Assembly: GCF_005116455.1 (NCBI RefSeq)
Contig: NZ_SWBP01000001.1
Location: 620,001-684,000, forward strand
Length of the DNA: 64,000 bases
Source: Pedobacter cryophilus
Lineage (GTDB): Bacteria; Bacteroidota; Bacteroidia; Sphingobacteriales; Sphingobacteriaceae
Direction of reading: 5' to 3'
The position numbers were made by a program, and so were the translations under genes. Each line of letters opens with the position of its first letter. Positions within the stretch are counted from its first letter, which is position 1. The notes below the pieces were generated by a model. That model did not search any database, had not been told where the DNA came from, and worked only from the letters and a program-made list of their open reading frames with translations. Of this stretch, positions 17,047 through 26,063 are shown piece by piece.

Positions 17047-18786
17047 TTATTTTAAATTTAGTTTTGTTGGTGTAATTAATCTAGCTACAGGATACCTAAG
17101 ATATGTTTTTTCGAAATATGGAGAGTGCTGATAAACCCAATTGAGTTGGGCCTGACCATTTTTTAATTTATCATCAGAGAGAATGGCTTCATTTAAAGAT
17201 TTTCTAAGATTTGGGTCTTTCTTTAATAAATCAGCAGCCAGATCTTCAAAAACGTAGGCCGAAAAATGTTCTTTCTGACCTAAAATACCATCGAAGAAAT
17301 TCCAAGCAAAATAAGAATCGGTGGCTTGAGGCTCTAGGGTTTCTACAATATATCTATTAGTGGTTTGATTGGTAAAAATCACAAAGTCTCCGGCATAAAA
17401 ATTTACAGCGGTTAATACTTTTTTAAGCTTAACGTTGCTATGTAAATAATGCCCTTCATAAGGACGAGGACTGGTTTTATAATCTTCGAGGTAATACATT
17501 TCTACATTTAAAGTAGTGTCATGCTTTAGTTGCTGAAGTTTAACATTATTCAATTTTAAAAGACGAATTGCTTTATCCCAAGCTTGCGGTAAAACGTAAG
17601 CTAAAGGTTTGTTTACCTCAATACCGGGCTCAAATTTATTGAGTTGAGGAATTTTCTTTGTAAAAGGCTCTTTTTCATCATAATATAAGCGGGATTGATT
17701 GCTAATTTCGCTTGGTTTATGCTTTCCTTCAAAACCTTTAAAATCAATCATCTTTGCAGAGTCTTTGTTTAAAACCCAGGTTAAAGGAAATAAATTTTGC
17801 TTTGCTACTTGTTCATTTGCTTTTTTTCTAGTCGCTATAATGAGTTTAGCCTTGCTAGAAACTTCATCAATAATGATATTCAAAAAACTTGCCGTTGCTG
17901 CTTCTCTTTGTGCAAAAGGCTTAAGCATGTGCGTTTCTGTAATAAAACCAATAGTGTTGTGAAGAGTTGCGTAGCCGGTTGCAAACCTTGGCGTTTCTAA
18001 AAAACCCACAATGCCTGAGTCTGGTGTTTCGTAAATATGATCTACATAAGGAGTCATCTCAAAACCAGATTTTTTCATTTTCTCATATAAATTTGGAACC
18101 AAATTTTGAGTCATAAACTGAGAAAGAATAGGATTAAGCTTATCTTTTTGTGTTTCTATTAAAGTCATCACATATTGATAATCCGCACCATTACTTACAT
18201 GAGTATCTACAAAAACGTCTGGATTCCACTGGTTAAATATTTGTTGAAATACATAGGAGTTTTTAGAATCGGTTTTTATAAAATCTCTGTTAAGGTCTAA
18301 ATTTTGTGCATTCCCTCTAAAACCGTAAGCTTCTGGTCCGTTTTGATTGGCTCTAGAAAAACTTCCTCTGTTTAATGCGCCATCAATATTATAAATTGGA
18401 ATGATACAGATGATCAAGTTGTCTGGTAAAGATTTACTTTTAACTAAATCTCTGGCCAATATCATACTCGCATCTATCCCTTCGGGTTCGCCCGGATGAA
18501 TTCCATTGTTGATTAATAAAATCGCTTTATTTTGTTGGCGAAGAATTTTAGGATCAAAAATTTTACTTTTTGATAATACTACTAAATTTAAAGGTTTACC
18601 AACATCGGTTAAACCATAAGTAAGCATTTTTACTTCTTCGTGGTTCGCATCTAATTGCTTATAAAAGCTAATACACTCACTGTAAGTGGTGGTTTTTTGA
18701 CCCTTACTAATTTCAAAAGGCGTGAGTTGAGCAAAACTTGTTAGATAAAAGAAAAAGGAGAAAACAAACAGATAAAATTTCTTCAT
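17047..18786 (-). CDS. Secreted M14-family zinc carboxypeptidase
   Basis: A 579-residue protein with a signal peptide (MKKFYLFVFSFFFYLTSFAQ). The M14 zinc site is visible as GIHPGEPEG (His and Glu ligands) near residue 96, and the DTHVSNGADYQ region supplies the third ligand His. NLDLNRDF carries the substrate-binding Arg type motif, and a long C-terminal extension follows the catalytic domain. It probably trims peptides in the periplasm or at the surface. It lies 32 bases after phhB and directly before rhomboid in a five-gene minus-strand run. Confidence 0.87.
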   Translation of the reverse strand: MKKFYLFVFSFFFYLTSFAQLTPFEISKGQKTTTYSECISFYKQLDANHEEVKMLTYGLTDVGKPLNLVVLSKSKIFDPKILRQQNKAILLINNGIHPGEPEGIDASMILARDLVKSKSLPDNLIICIIPIYNIDGALNRGSFSRANQNGPEAYGFRGNAQNLDLNRDFIKTDSKNSYVFQQIFNQWNPDVFVDTHVSNGADYQYVMTLIETQKDKLNPILSQFMTQNLVPNLYEKMKKSGFEMTPYVDHIYETPDSGIVGFLETPRFATGYATLHNTIGFITETHMLKPFAQREAATASFLNIIIDEVSSKAKLIIATRKKANEQVAKQNLFPLTWVLNKDSAKMIDFKGFEGKHKPSEISNQSRLYYDEKEPFTKKIPQLNKFEPGIEVNKPLAYVLPQAWDKAIRLLKLNNVKLQQLKHDTTLNVEMYYLEDYKTSPRPYEGHYLHSNVKLKKVLTAVNFYAGDFVIFTNQTTNRYIVETLEPQATDSYFAWNFFDGILGQKEHFSAYVFEDLAADLLKKDPNLRKSLNEAILSDDKLKNGQAQLNWVYQHSPYFEKTYLRYPVARLITPTKLNLK

Positions 18787-18818
18787 GAAAATAAGTTTAA
18801 TCTCAAAAATAAAAAACC

Positions 18819-19052
18819 TTAAACTAGTTTGTCTATTTCTGCTGCTAATTTATGATCTAGATCTGTAACAATATCCCCGGCATCATGGGTAGATAGTTTA
18901 ATGGTTACTTTATTATAAACATTACTCCAATTGGGGTGATGATCCATTTTTTCGGCCACTAAGGCTACCTTACTCATAAACCCCCAAGCTTCTTTAAAGT
19001 TTTTAAACGTAAAGGTTTGGGTTAATTGATTGTCTTCTACTATCCAACTCAT
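18819..19052 (-). CDS. phhB: Pterin-4a-carbinolamine dehydratase
   Basis: A 77-residue protein covering the core of the PCD/DCoH family, which regenerates the pterin cofactor after aromatic amino-acid hydroxylation. The active-site motif appears as [16 protein letters not shown] followed by [14 protein letters not shown], with the His-His and Asp residues expected for dehydration. It is shorter than E. coli-type or mammalian members at the N-terminus but contains the whole catalytic fold. No phenylalanine hydroxylase is present in this window. Its ATG overlaps the upstream gene by four bases. Confidence 0.93.
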   Translation of the reverse strand: MSWIVEDNQLTQTFTFKNFKEAWGFMSKVALVAEKMDHHPNWSNVYNKVTIKLSTHDAGDIVTDLDHKLAAEIDKLV

Positions 19053-19402
19053 AATTGATTAATTTGATTTTGTAATATTTTTGGAAGGCTTTGTAAAACC
19101 AAGTTGTAAGAATGGTCTATCATTTCAAAGATTTGTATTTCAGATAAACTACCATTGTAATAAACCGTATTCCAATGTTTTTTGTTCATGTGATAGCCTG
19201 GTAAAACCTCACTATGTTTTTCTCTTAAAATTATCGCTTCCTCGGGGTCACACTTCACATTAAAACTAATGGGTTGATCTAAACTTGCGAGTAAAAAAAT
19301 TTTATTGGCTACTTTAAAAACCAAAGTGTCATCACTAAAAGGAAAGCTTTCTAAAACTCCCTTCTTAGAAATGCAATATTCTCTTAGGGATTCAATGTGC
19401 AC
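19049..19402 (-). CDS. MmcQ/YjbR family protein
   Basis: A 117-residue CyaY-like-fold protein: the N-terminus [20 protein letters not shown] and the [12 protein letters not shown] segment are family marks of MmcQ/YjbR, often called DNA-binding-like but without established function. The start is GTG at 19402; a TAA lies a few codons upstream in frame and no ATG is available. Four-base overlap with phhB and a 9-base gap after the outer-membrane barrel gene place it inside an operon. Confidence 0.87.
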   Translation of the reverse strand: MHIESLREYCISKKGVLESFPFSDDTLVFKVANKIFLLASLDQPISFNVKCDPEEAIILREKHSEVLPGYHMNKKHWNTVYYNGSLSEIQIFEMIDHSYNLVLQSLPKILQNQINQL

Positions 19403-19411
19403 AATAAAAAT

Positions 19412-20155
19412 TTAACGGTAATACAATCCTTTTGGACCAAAAAGATATTTAACTGAAACGCCTAATGTGGTGTAAGCGTCTTTAGAGTTGTTTTGAAATA
19501 CCGCCGGATCATCATTGTAACCGTCTATATCATCAGAAAGGGTGAAGCTCATTTTATAATTTACGCCTATAACAAGCTTAACTTCCTGATAGGCATCATA
19601 AATATTAAGATTGTAGCCAATGGAAGCCGGAATAGATATAACACCACTATATTTGCTCTTTCCAAAATCATTTGCATGTTGCCTGCTAGGAAACAATCCT
19701 GATCCAAAATCTGCAACATTATTTGTTCCGCTAATGAAACCTAAACCCAAAGAAGCATTTACATTCCTAATATTATAAAGAAAAGGACTGTAAGCAAAAT
19801 CAACAAATTGCCCTACAGCAACTGTTCCTTTTACTTCAATAGCACTTAATTTAGATACAAAAGCTCTATTATGCTTATCGGTGCCGTCTTTAAGTTCTAC
19901 GCTATTGTATTCTATACCGGCTGTAATAAAAGGCGTGAAATAGTAATCTAAAAAGCCTCCAAAATATTTACTTTTATTGGTAGCAAATCCTCTAACAGGG
20001 TTAAAACCCGGAATAATTGGGCTCAAACCAAAAGATAAATCTGTATATGCTGTGGTTAAACCACCTCCTGCTCCTATTCCAATTCTACTAAAATTAGCTT
20101 GCGGAAAAGCTTTTAGAGCTCCAAAAAGTAAAAGTATTACGAGTAACTTTTTCAA
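19412..20155 (-). CDS. Outer-membrane beta-barrel protein, OmpW/porin-like
   Basis: A 247-residue exported protein with a signal peptide (KKLLVILLLFGALKAFPQA). The mature part alternates short hydrophobic and aromatic strands with polar turns and ends in YLFGPKGLYYR, consistent with an eight-stranded barrel. The start codon is TTG at 20155; no ATG suits the signal peptide. Function is unknown. It is first in the minus-strand run with yjbR, phhB, M14 peptidase and rhomboid. Confidence 0.75.
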   Translation of the reverse strand: MKKLLVILLLFGALKAFPQANFSRIGIGAGGGLTTAYTDLSFGLSPIIPGFNPVRGFATNKSKYFGGFLDYYFTPFITAGIEYNSVELKDGTDKHNRAFVSKLSAIEVKGTVAVGQFVDFAYSPFLYNIRNVNASLGLGFISGTNNVADFGSGLFPSRQHANDFGKSKYSGVISIPASIGYNLNIYDAYQEVKLVIGVNYKMSFTLSDDIDGYNDDPAVFQNNSKDAYTTLGVSVKYLFGPKGLYYR

Positions 20156-20283
20156 ATTATATATATGTGAAGCAAAAATAGTTGAGTTAAATAAATGTTT
20201 AAGAACTATCTTTTACTTTATTTGTCCTTCAATGATTTAGCCATAAAAATATTTTAAATTATCCGCTTATCAAAATTCTAGCT

Positions 20284-21528
20284 ATGAATATAATTTATAC
20301 TGTAAAGGAAAGGTTTCTAAACTATGTAAAAATAGATACTCAATCTGATCATCATTCTAAAACTGTGCCATCCACCTTAAAGCAAACTCACCTCTCAAAA
20401 ATTTTGGTTGAAGAGTTATTGGCCATTGGAATTACCGATGCTCATTTAGACCAGTTTGGCTATGTATATGCCACCATCCTCTCTAATAGCCATAAAAATG
20501 TACCTGTAATTTGCTTTTGCTCTCATGTAGATACCTCGCCAGATTGTAGTGGTGCAAATGTAAAACCTATTGTTCACCATCATTATACTGGTGAAGATTT
20601 GATTTTACCTGATGATTCTTCCATTGTTTTAAAAATGACTGAGCACCCAGATTTAGCTCAACAAATTGGAAATGATATTATTACCGCTAGCGGAAATACT
20701 TTGCTTGGCGCCGATAATAAAGCTGGTATTGCCGAAATTATGGATGCAGCAACCTTTTTAATGTCTCATCCAGAGGTGAAGCATGGCGAAATAAAAATTC
20801 TTTTTACCCCCGATGAAGAAATAGGACGCGGGGTAAATTATGTGGATATTAAAAAGCTTGGCGCCGATTTTGGCTATACCATAGATGGCGAAACTTTAGG
20901 TTCTTATGAAGATGAGACTTTTTCTGCCGATGGAATGACGATTACCATTTATGGAATAAGTGCTCATCCTGGCTTTGCGAAAGGGAAAATGCAAAGTGCT
21001 ATTAAAATTGCTTCGCACATTATAAACAGCTTACCAAAAAACAGAATTTCGCCAGAATCAACTGAAAAAATGGAAGGTTTTGTGCATCCGGTAAGTATAG
21101 AGGGGCAAGTAGAACAAGCTACTATTGAATTTATTATTCGTGATTTTGATGATGAAAATCTTTTTACTCATGAAGAGGAATTAAGAAATATCACCTTGCA
21201 AATTCTAGAACAATATCCTGGCGCTTACGCTGAATTTACAGTGACAGAGCAATATAGAAACATGAAAAAAGTGATTGCGCAATATCCAGAAGTGAGCCAA
21301 TATGCCTTAATGGCTATTGAACGGGCTGGAATTGAGCCAAAAAAGCAAAGTATTAGAGGCGGAACGGATGGTTCTCGACTTTCTTTTATGGGATTGCCTT
21401 GTCCTAATATTTTTGCTGGTGAGCATGCTTTTCATGGGAAACAAGAATGGGTTTCTGTACAGGATATGGAGGCTGCGGTAAGAACTATTGTGAATTTGGC
21501 GTTGATTTGGGAGGAAAACTCGATTTAA
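20284..21528 (+). CDS. pepT: Peptidase T (M20B aminotripeptidase)
   Basis: A 414-residue cytosolic dizinc peptidase that removes N-terminal residues from tripeptides. The metal-site motifs are complete: SHVDTSPD (first His and Asp), GADNKAGIAEIM (bridging Asp), FTPDEEIGRG (catalytic Glu and metal Glu), the Asp of YTIDGETLG, and the C-terminal GEHAFHGKQEW. Length fits PepT rather than PepD or DapE. Monocistronic; a repeat-filled gap follows. Confidence 0.95.
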   Translation: MNIIYTVKERFLNYVKIDTQSDHHSKTVPSTLKQTHLSKILVEELLAIGITDAHLDQFGYVYATILSNSHKNVPVICFCSHVDTSPDCSGANVKPIVHHHYTGEDLILPDDSSIVLKMTEHPDLAQQIGNDIITASGNTLLGADNKAGIAEIMDAATFLMSHPEVKHGEIKILFTPDEEIGRGVNYVDIKKLGADFGYTIDGETLGSYEDETFSADGMTITIYGISAHPGFAKGKMQSAIKIASHIINSLPKNRISPESTEKMEGFVHPVSIEGQVEQATIEFIIRDFDDENLFTHEEELRNITLQILEQYPGAYAEFTVTEQYRNMKKVIAQYPEVSQYALMAIERAGIEPKKQSIRGGTDGSRLSFMGLPCPNIFAGEHAFHGKQEWVSVQDMEAAVRTIVNLALIWEENSI

Positions 21529-21531
21529 AGA

Positions 21532-21625
21532 TTTTTTGCCACGAATTTCTCGAATGATCACGAATGCTGAGTGGGAAATTATTGGAGTTTTATTTTGACA
21601 CGGATTATAAGGATTACACGGATTT
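21532..21625 (+). repeat. Intergenic repeat block, copy 1
   Basis: A unit with CACGAATTTCTCGAATGATC at its left and ACACGGATTT at its right end. It recurs at 21659-21750 with only scattered changes. The unit itself contains short internal repeats (CACGAAT and GGATT). No ORF fits. The 322-base gap between pepT and rarA is almost entirely this repeat material. Confidence 0.75.
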
Positions 21626-21658
21626 CTAAACTGGACACAATGATTTGTTGGATGTTTA

Positions 21659-21750
21659 TTTTTTTGTCACGAATTTCACGAATGGTCACGAATGCTGGCC
21701 GGGAAATTATTGTGTTTTTTTGACCCGGATTATTAGGATTACACGGATTT
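21659..21750 (+). repeat. Intergenic repeat block, copy 2
   Basis: Second copy of the preceding unit: CACGAATTTCACGAATGGTC, then GGGAAATTATTG and ATTAGGATTACACGGATTT. The copies are separated by about 33 non-matching bases. The direct orientation and spacing argue against a simple palindromic REP. Confidence 0.75.
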
Positions 21751-21793
21751 TGAATTGAAAATTTTTAAAGCAGAATAAAGCTTACAAATTTTT

Positions 21794-21836
21794 CTTGGTG
21801 ATCTCTGCGATTTTCTCTGTTGACTCTGTGGTTAAT
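21794..21836 (+). repeat. CTCTG-rich repeat segment
   Basis: CTTGGTGATCTCTGCGATTT followed by TCTCTGTTGACTCTGTGG: a segment with three CTCTG-type units. From memory it resembles a sequence family found between genes in many unrelated bacteria, often next to CACGAAT/ACGGATT repeats such as those just upstream. Noncoding. Confidence 0.5.
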
Positions 21837-21850
21837 ACTTTTTTCTAAAA

Positions 21851-23125
21851 TTAATATTTATACTTTTTCCAAAGATTTTTGAGGTGTTCTCTAATTTTAT
21901 TTTCGGCTGGGTTTTGTTGTGGGCTGTATAGTTTTGTGCCGCTTAAGGTATCAGGAAAGAACTCTTGATCGGCAAAATTATTTTCAAAAGCGTGGGCATA
22001 TTTGTAATCTTTGCCATAATCCATTTGCTTCATGAGTTTGGTGGGTGCATTTCTAAGATGCAAAGGAACGGGCAAATCTCCGGTTTGTTTTACCAAAGCT
22101 TGAGCCTTTCCAATGGCTTCGTAAGATGCGTTACTTTTTGCCGAGGAAGCCAAATAGGTGACTGCCTGAGCAAGAATAATTCGAGACTCGGGCCAACCAA
22201 TCACATTAACCGCTTGGAAGCAATTATTAGCCAACAAAAGTGCGTTTGGATTGGCATTTCCTATGTCTTCGGAAGCTAAAATCAATAATCTGCGGGCAAT
22301 AAAAGAGGGATCTTCGCCACCTTCAATCATACGGGCTAACCAATAAACTGCCGCATTTGGGTCGCTGCCGCGGATAGATTTGATGAAAGCCGAAATGATA
22401 TCATAATGCTGTTCACCGGTTTTATCATAAAGCGCCATGTTTTGCTGCACATTATCTAAAACAAATTGATTGGTTATGATTACCTCTTTCTCGCTTTCGG
22501 CATTGACTAAAAGCTCAAAAATATTTAACAATTTTCGTCCATCTCCACCAGAAAGACGTAATAAAGCTTCGGTTTCTTTAAGCTGAATGGTTTTTTGCTT
22601 AATAATTTGGTCTTGTTGGATGGCTCTTTTTAATAAGGCAATTAAATCTTCTTCGCTTAAGTTTTGCAACACATAAACCTGGCAGCGAGAAAGTAAAGCC
22701 GAGATGACTTCAAAAGAAGGATTTTCTGTGGTTGCGCCAATTAAGGTGACCAAACCTCTTTCTACGGCGCCCAATAAGGAGTCTTGTTGAGATTTTGAAA
22801 AACGGTGGATCTCATCAATAAACAAAACCGGAACGATTCCGCCTTTTTTATATTGAGCGGCTTTTTCTATGGCATCTCTTACATCTTTTACGCCCGAATT
22901 TATAGCACTTAGTGAGAAAAATGGCCGACTTAAACTTTCTGAAATGATATTAGCTAAAGTGGTTTTACCCACTCCGGGAGGTCCCCAAAAAATCATGCTG
23001 GGGATATTTCCATTCTCTATGGCTTTACGCAGAACGGCATTTTTACCTACCAAATGTTGCTGGCCGGTATAATCATCCAATGATTTTGGACGCATTCTTT
23101 CTGCTAAAGGATCTGATAAAGCCAA
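21851..23125 (-). CDS. rarA: Replication-associated recombination protein RarA (MgsA)
   Basis: A 424-residue AAA+ ATPase related to clamp loaders, acting at stalled forks. Walker A is GPPGVGKTTLA (about 48-58), Walker B LFIDEIHRF, and the sensor-1 strand LIGATTENPSFEV is the family hallmark. The C-terminal tetramerisation part includes GSDPNAAVYWLARMIEGGEDP. The start is TTG at 23125; no in-frame ATG precedes LAERMRPKSLDDY. It lies 41 bases after a small lipoprotein gene in the same direction. Confidence 0.95.
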   Translation of the reverse strand: MALSDPLAERMRPKSLDDYTGQQHLVGKNAVLRKAIENGNIPSMIFWGPPGVGKTTLANIISESLSRPFFSLSAINSGVKDVRDAIEKAAQYKKGGIVPVLFIDEIHRFSKSQQDSLLGAVERGLVTLIGATTENPSFEVISALLSRCQVYVLQNLSEEDLIALLKRAIQQDQIIKQKTIQLKETEALLRLSGGDGRKLLNIFELLVNAESEKEVIITNQFVLDNVQQNMALYDKTGEQHYDIISAFIKSIRGSDPNAAVYWLARMIEGGEDPSFIARRLLILASEDIGNANPNALLLANNCFQAVNVIGWPESRIILAQAVTYLASSAKSNASYEAIGKAQALVKQTGDLPVPLHLRNAPTKLMKQMDYGKDYKYAHAFENNFADQEFFPDTLSGTKLYSPQQNPAENKIREHLKNLWKKYKY

Positions 23126-23166
23126 GATTTGATTTTTTATAAAGTTAAAAAGATGATTTGATATTG

Positions 23167-23595
23167 CTAAAAGCTGATCACTTTCTTAATGTATTGATTT
23201 TTAAACGGTGAGTTTTGTGGTTTTAATTGCTGTACCACATCTGTGTTTGGATTTTGCAGATAAATCTCTACTACATAGTTTTTTCCTTTTTGAAAACGCT
23301 GCAAAGGTTCAAATATAATGACGTTGTTAGTTAATTTATATTTCCCAAGAATGGGTTTTTGTAAATCCTGTAAATCTTCTTCCACTTGTGGATAAACTGA
23401 TACATTTTGCTGCCAATCTTTTTCAGATAAAGAATCGGCTTCTAATTCTTTTAGGATAAAAGGATCTAATCCGCTGATTAATAAGATGGTAGAATCTTTA
23501 TTAATGGCAACTTTAATTACATCAACCAATTTATTATTGGTCTGAGAATTGCATGCAAATAGCACAACTATAAATATTAAAACTAATTTATTCAT
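23167..23595 (-). CDS. Small hypothetical lipoprotein
   Basis: A 142-residue protein with a lipoprotein signal: MNKLVLIFIVVLFACNSQ, lipobox Cys near residue 15. The start is ATG at 23595 rather than the in-frame GTG one codon earlier. The mature part has no motif I recognise; it is hydrophilic and beta-rich, with a segment reading VIIFEPLQRFQKGKNYVVEI that looks like an immunoglobulin-like strand pattern. It starts 19 bases from the divergent holin-like gene and precedes rarA by 41 bases. Confidence 0.7.
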   Translation of the reverse strand: MNKLVLIFIVVLFACNSQTNNKLVDVIKVAINKDSTILLISGLDPFILKELEADSLSEKDWQQNVSVYPQVEEDLQDLQKPILGKYKLTNNVIIFEPLQRFQKGKNYVVEIYLQNPNTDVVQQLKPQNSPFKNQYIKKVISF

Positions 23596-23614
23596 CACTC
23601 AAATCTTAAACAAT

Positions 23615-23959
23615 ATGAAACTGTTATTAGAAATTTTATTAATGGGTCTCGCTGTAGTTTTAGCGGCCTTTATTTTACCGGGTGTAAGTGTTGATGGTTT
23701 TTTTACCGCTATTCTTGTCGCTATTTTAATTGCATTAGCAAACGCAACCATTGGCTTTATTTTAAGGCTTTTAACATTCCCTATCAATTTTTTAACCTTA
23801 GGGTTAATGTCTTTTATTATTACCGTTTTAATGATTTTATTGGTTGACAACTTAATGGCTGGTTTCTCTACTTCAGGGTTTTTCTCTGCCATGTTTTTCG
23901 CCATTATTTTATCTATCATCAAAATGATTTTTGGAAGCTTCAACAAGGAATCTAATTAA
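23615..23959 (+). CDS. Phage-holin-4_2-like (DUF360) membrane protein
   Basis: A 114-residue protein of four hydrophobic helices, with LPGVSVDGFFTAILVAILIA and the LRLLTFPINFLTLGL motif that mark the small chromosomal family known as phage holin family 4 superfamily 2. Despite the name, members are ordinary chromosomal inner-membrane proteins of unknown role; nothing phage-like is nearby. The start is MKLLLEILL at 23615, because an upstream in-frame extension is polar and overlaps the divergent lipoprotein gene. Its 3' end overlaps the convergent M1 peptidase gene by 8 bases. Confidence 0.85.
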   Translation: MKLLLEILLMGLAVVLAAFILPGVSVDGFFTAILVAILIALANATIGFILRLLTFPINFLTLGLMSFIITVLMILLVDNLMAGFSTSGFFSAMFFAIILSIIKMIFGSFNKESN

Positions 23960-26063
23960 ACTTTCCTTGTTTTAAAGCTTTTTGTACTAAAAGAGATGGG
24001 TCGGTTTTTAACTGTTGGCCTATCTCTTTTTTTGTTTTAGCACTTTTTATTTTAGCTAACACCATTAAAGAAGCTGCTCTTACTTTAGATTCTGAGGCTT
24101 TTAAAGCCAATATCATGAGTTTAGTCGCTAGTAATTCCTGCTCTTTAACCTCTAGTTTTTTGATATAATTTAAAGCCATCACCATTAACGTTGCGCTCTC
24201 ATCATCTAACGCTTTTAGCATTAATTCTTTAGTAAATTTACTGTTTTGATGCTTATTAAAATAGTTTAATGATTCGTATCTGTCTATAAAATCATCAGCA
24301 TATTGATATTGTAAAGCGTAATCTTCCTCAGTTTTAAGCTCTTGTTTTTCTACCAATAACTGATTATCTGCATCAAACTTTACATAAACTGGTTTTGTAT
24401 CCATAGGAAATGAAAACTCTTGATGCGCTTGATTTAACAATACTGAAAATACCTGTTCTTGATTTGCATTCACAATTTTAACCTTAAAAGGTAATTGATA
24501 AATCTTTTGATGGGTGGTATCAATGATTTGATCTACCATAATTTTTAAAGCATTTTCTTCGGGATAATAAACTTTTGAAATTTTAATTTGTGGATTAGAA
24601 TTAGCCAAAAACCATTGGTTAAAAAACCAATTCAAGTCGCGACCAGTAACCTCTTCAAAAGCCAAACGTAAATCATGAATTTCGGCTGTTTTAAATTCAT
24701 GTGTTTTTAAATATAAATTTAATGAGGTAAAAAATGCAGCATCACCCACTTCTTTCCTTAATTGATGTAAAATTAAACCTCCCTTTTGGTAGGTAATGGC
24801 ATCAAACATTTGGTCTTTATCGGCATAATCAAACCTAATGAGGTCTGGATCTTTGATTTTTACATATTTAAAATATGCCTCAGCATCTTGCATTAAATGT
24901 TCATCTGCGTAAGCATTTCCAAATTTATGCGCCAACCATAAATACTCTGCATAAGTAGCAAAAGATTCATTTAAAGACAGGTTTGACCATGACTCGGCTG
25001 TTACCAAATCTCCAAACCAATGGTGAAAAAGTTCGTGTGCAATAATAGGATCTTGACTTTCATCTGCAATTTCACCTGCTGTTTTGTTCAACTGATCATA
25101 AAAAACGGTGGCTGTGGTATTTTCCATGGCGCCACTCACAAAATTTTTGACCACAATTTGATCATATTTTGGCCAAGGAAAAGGATAGTTTAAAGTATCG
25201 GAAAAAAAAGAAATCATTTCTGGTGTATGCCCAAAAACAGCTTTTGCATGTGGGGCAAATTCTGGTTCGGTGTAATAGTTTAATCTTATATCTCGATAGC
25301 TGTCTTCGGTAATTTTAAAATCTCCAACGGCAATCATCGCTAAATAAACAGAATGAAGTTTTTGCATTTCCCAAGAATCTGTTCTTGTACCGTCGCTGTT
25401 TTCTTTTGAAGCTATTAAAATCCCGTTTGATAAAGTCTTTAAATTTTTTTCAATGGTGATATTGAATTGCTGGGTCATTTTCTCAGCAGGGTCTTCAATA
25501 GTTGGAAACCAGCCCGAGTTGCAATCCGTTTCTCCTTGTGTCCAAATTTGTTTGTTAGGCTTATTTTTATTGATAAAATACAAGCCTCTATCATCAATTG
25601 TGGTAATGTCTTTCCCTACTTTTAATTTTTCGGGCATGGCGGTGTAGCTAATGAATATTTTAAATTCCTCTTGAGCTGAATAGGTTTTATCTAAGAAAAT
25701 AGTGAGTTTATTTTGCTGATAAGAAAATTCTAATTCTTTAAAAACCGAATTATTGAGCAAGCCAATTTTATTAATTTTAAACCCTTTTGCATCTAAAATC
25801 ACCTTATTTTGTGGCATAAAATAAGCTTTAGCCGCGATGGTTGCATTACCATAAACAAATGCGCTATCCCAACTAAAACTGATGTCTAATTGGGTGTTTA
25901 TGATGTCAATAGTTTTTTCTTTACTTCCCTGATAAACGTTAGAACCCACTGCATTTGCTCTAACAAAAATAGGTTCAAACTCTATGAAGTGAATTTTGGC
26001 ACATCCTGATAAAAAAAATGCTGCCCCAATGAGACAGCACACACCTTTTTTTATTTTCTTCAT
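23952..26063 (-). CDS. M1-family aminopeptidase lipoprotein
   Basis: A 703-residue zinc aminopeptidase with a lipoprotein signal (lipobox Cys at residue 21, FFLSGCAKI). The N-terminal beta domain is followed by the exopeptidase motif SGAMENTTAT and the zinc motif HELFHHWFGDLVT (about residue 340) with the downstream Glu in NLSLNESFATY. The C-terminal 130 residues form a helical, HEAT-like tail. It is predicted to act on peptides in the periplasm or at the outer membrane. It overlaps the upstream TlpA-like gene by four bases. Confidence 0.93.
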   Translation of the reverse strand: MKKIKKGVCCLIGAAFFLSGCAKIHFIEFEPIFVRANAVGSNVYQGSKEKTIDIINTQLDISFSWDSAFVYGNATIAAKAYFMPQNKVILDAKGFKINKIGLLNNSVFKELEFSYQQNKLTIFLDKTYSAQEEFKIFISYTAMPEKLKVGKDITTIDDRGLYFINKNKPNKQIWTQGETDCNSGWFPTIEDPAEKMTQQFNITIEKNLKTLSNGILIASKENSDGTRTDSWEMQKLHSVYLAMIAVGDFKITEDSYRDIRLNYYTEPEFAPHAKAVFGHTPEMISFFSDTLNYPFPWPKYDQIVVKNFVSGAMENTTATVFYDQLNKTAGEIADESQDPIIAHELFHHWFGDLVTAESWSNLSLNESFATYAEYLWLAHKFGNAYADEHLMQDAEAYFKYVKIKDPDLIRFDYADKDQMFDAITYQKGGLILHQLRKEVGDAAFFTSLNLYLKTHEFKTAEIHDLRLAFEEVTGRDLNWFFNQWFLANSNPQIKISKVYYPEENALKIMVDQIIDTTHQKIYQLPFKVKIVNANQEQVFSVLLNQAHQEFSFPMDTKPVYVKFDADNQLLVEKQELKTEEDYALQYQYADDFIDRYESLNYFNKHQNSKFTKELMLKALDDESATLMVMALNYIKKLEVKEQELLATKLMILALKASESKVRAASLMVLAKIKSAKTKKEIGQQLKTDPSLLVQKALKQGKFN

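Noticed and set aside
21532-21750. Direct repeats resembling a two-repeat CRISPR array
   Set aside because: Only two long copies with one 33-base spacer and no cas genes; repeat units of over 90 bases are outside the CRISPR range.
23549-23614. Upstream extension of the holin-like protein by 22 residues
   Set aside because: The extension is polar, overlaps the divergent lipoprotein gene, and the ATG at 23615 gives the normal hydrophobic start.
23615-23959. Prophage indicated by a holin-family gene
   Set aside because: Members of this DUF360-type family are ordinary chromosomal membrane proteins and no other phage gene is nearby.
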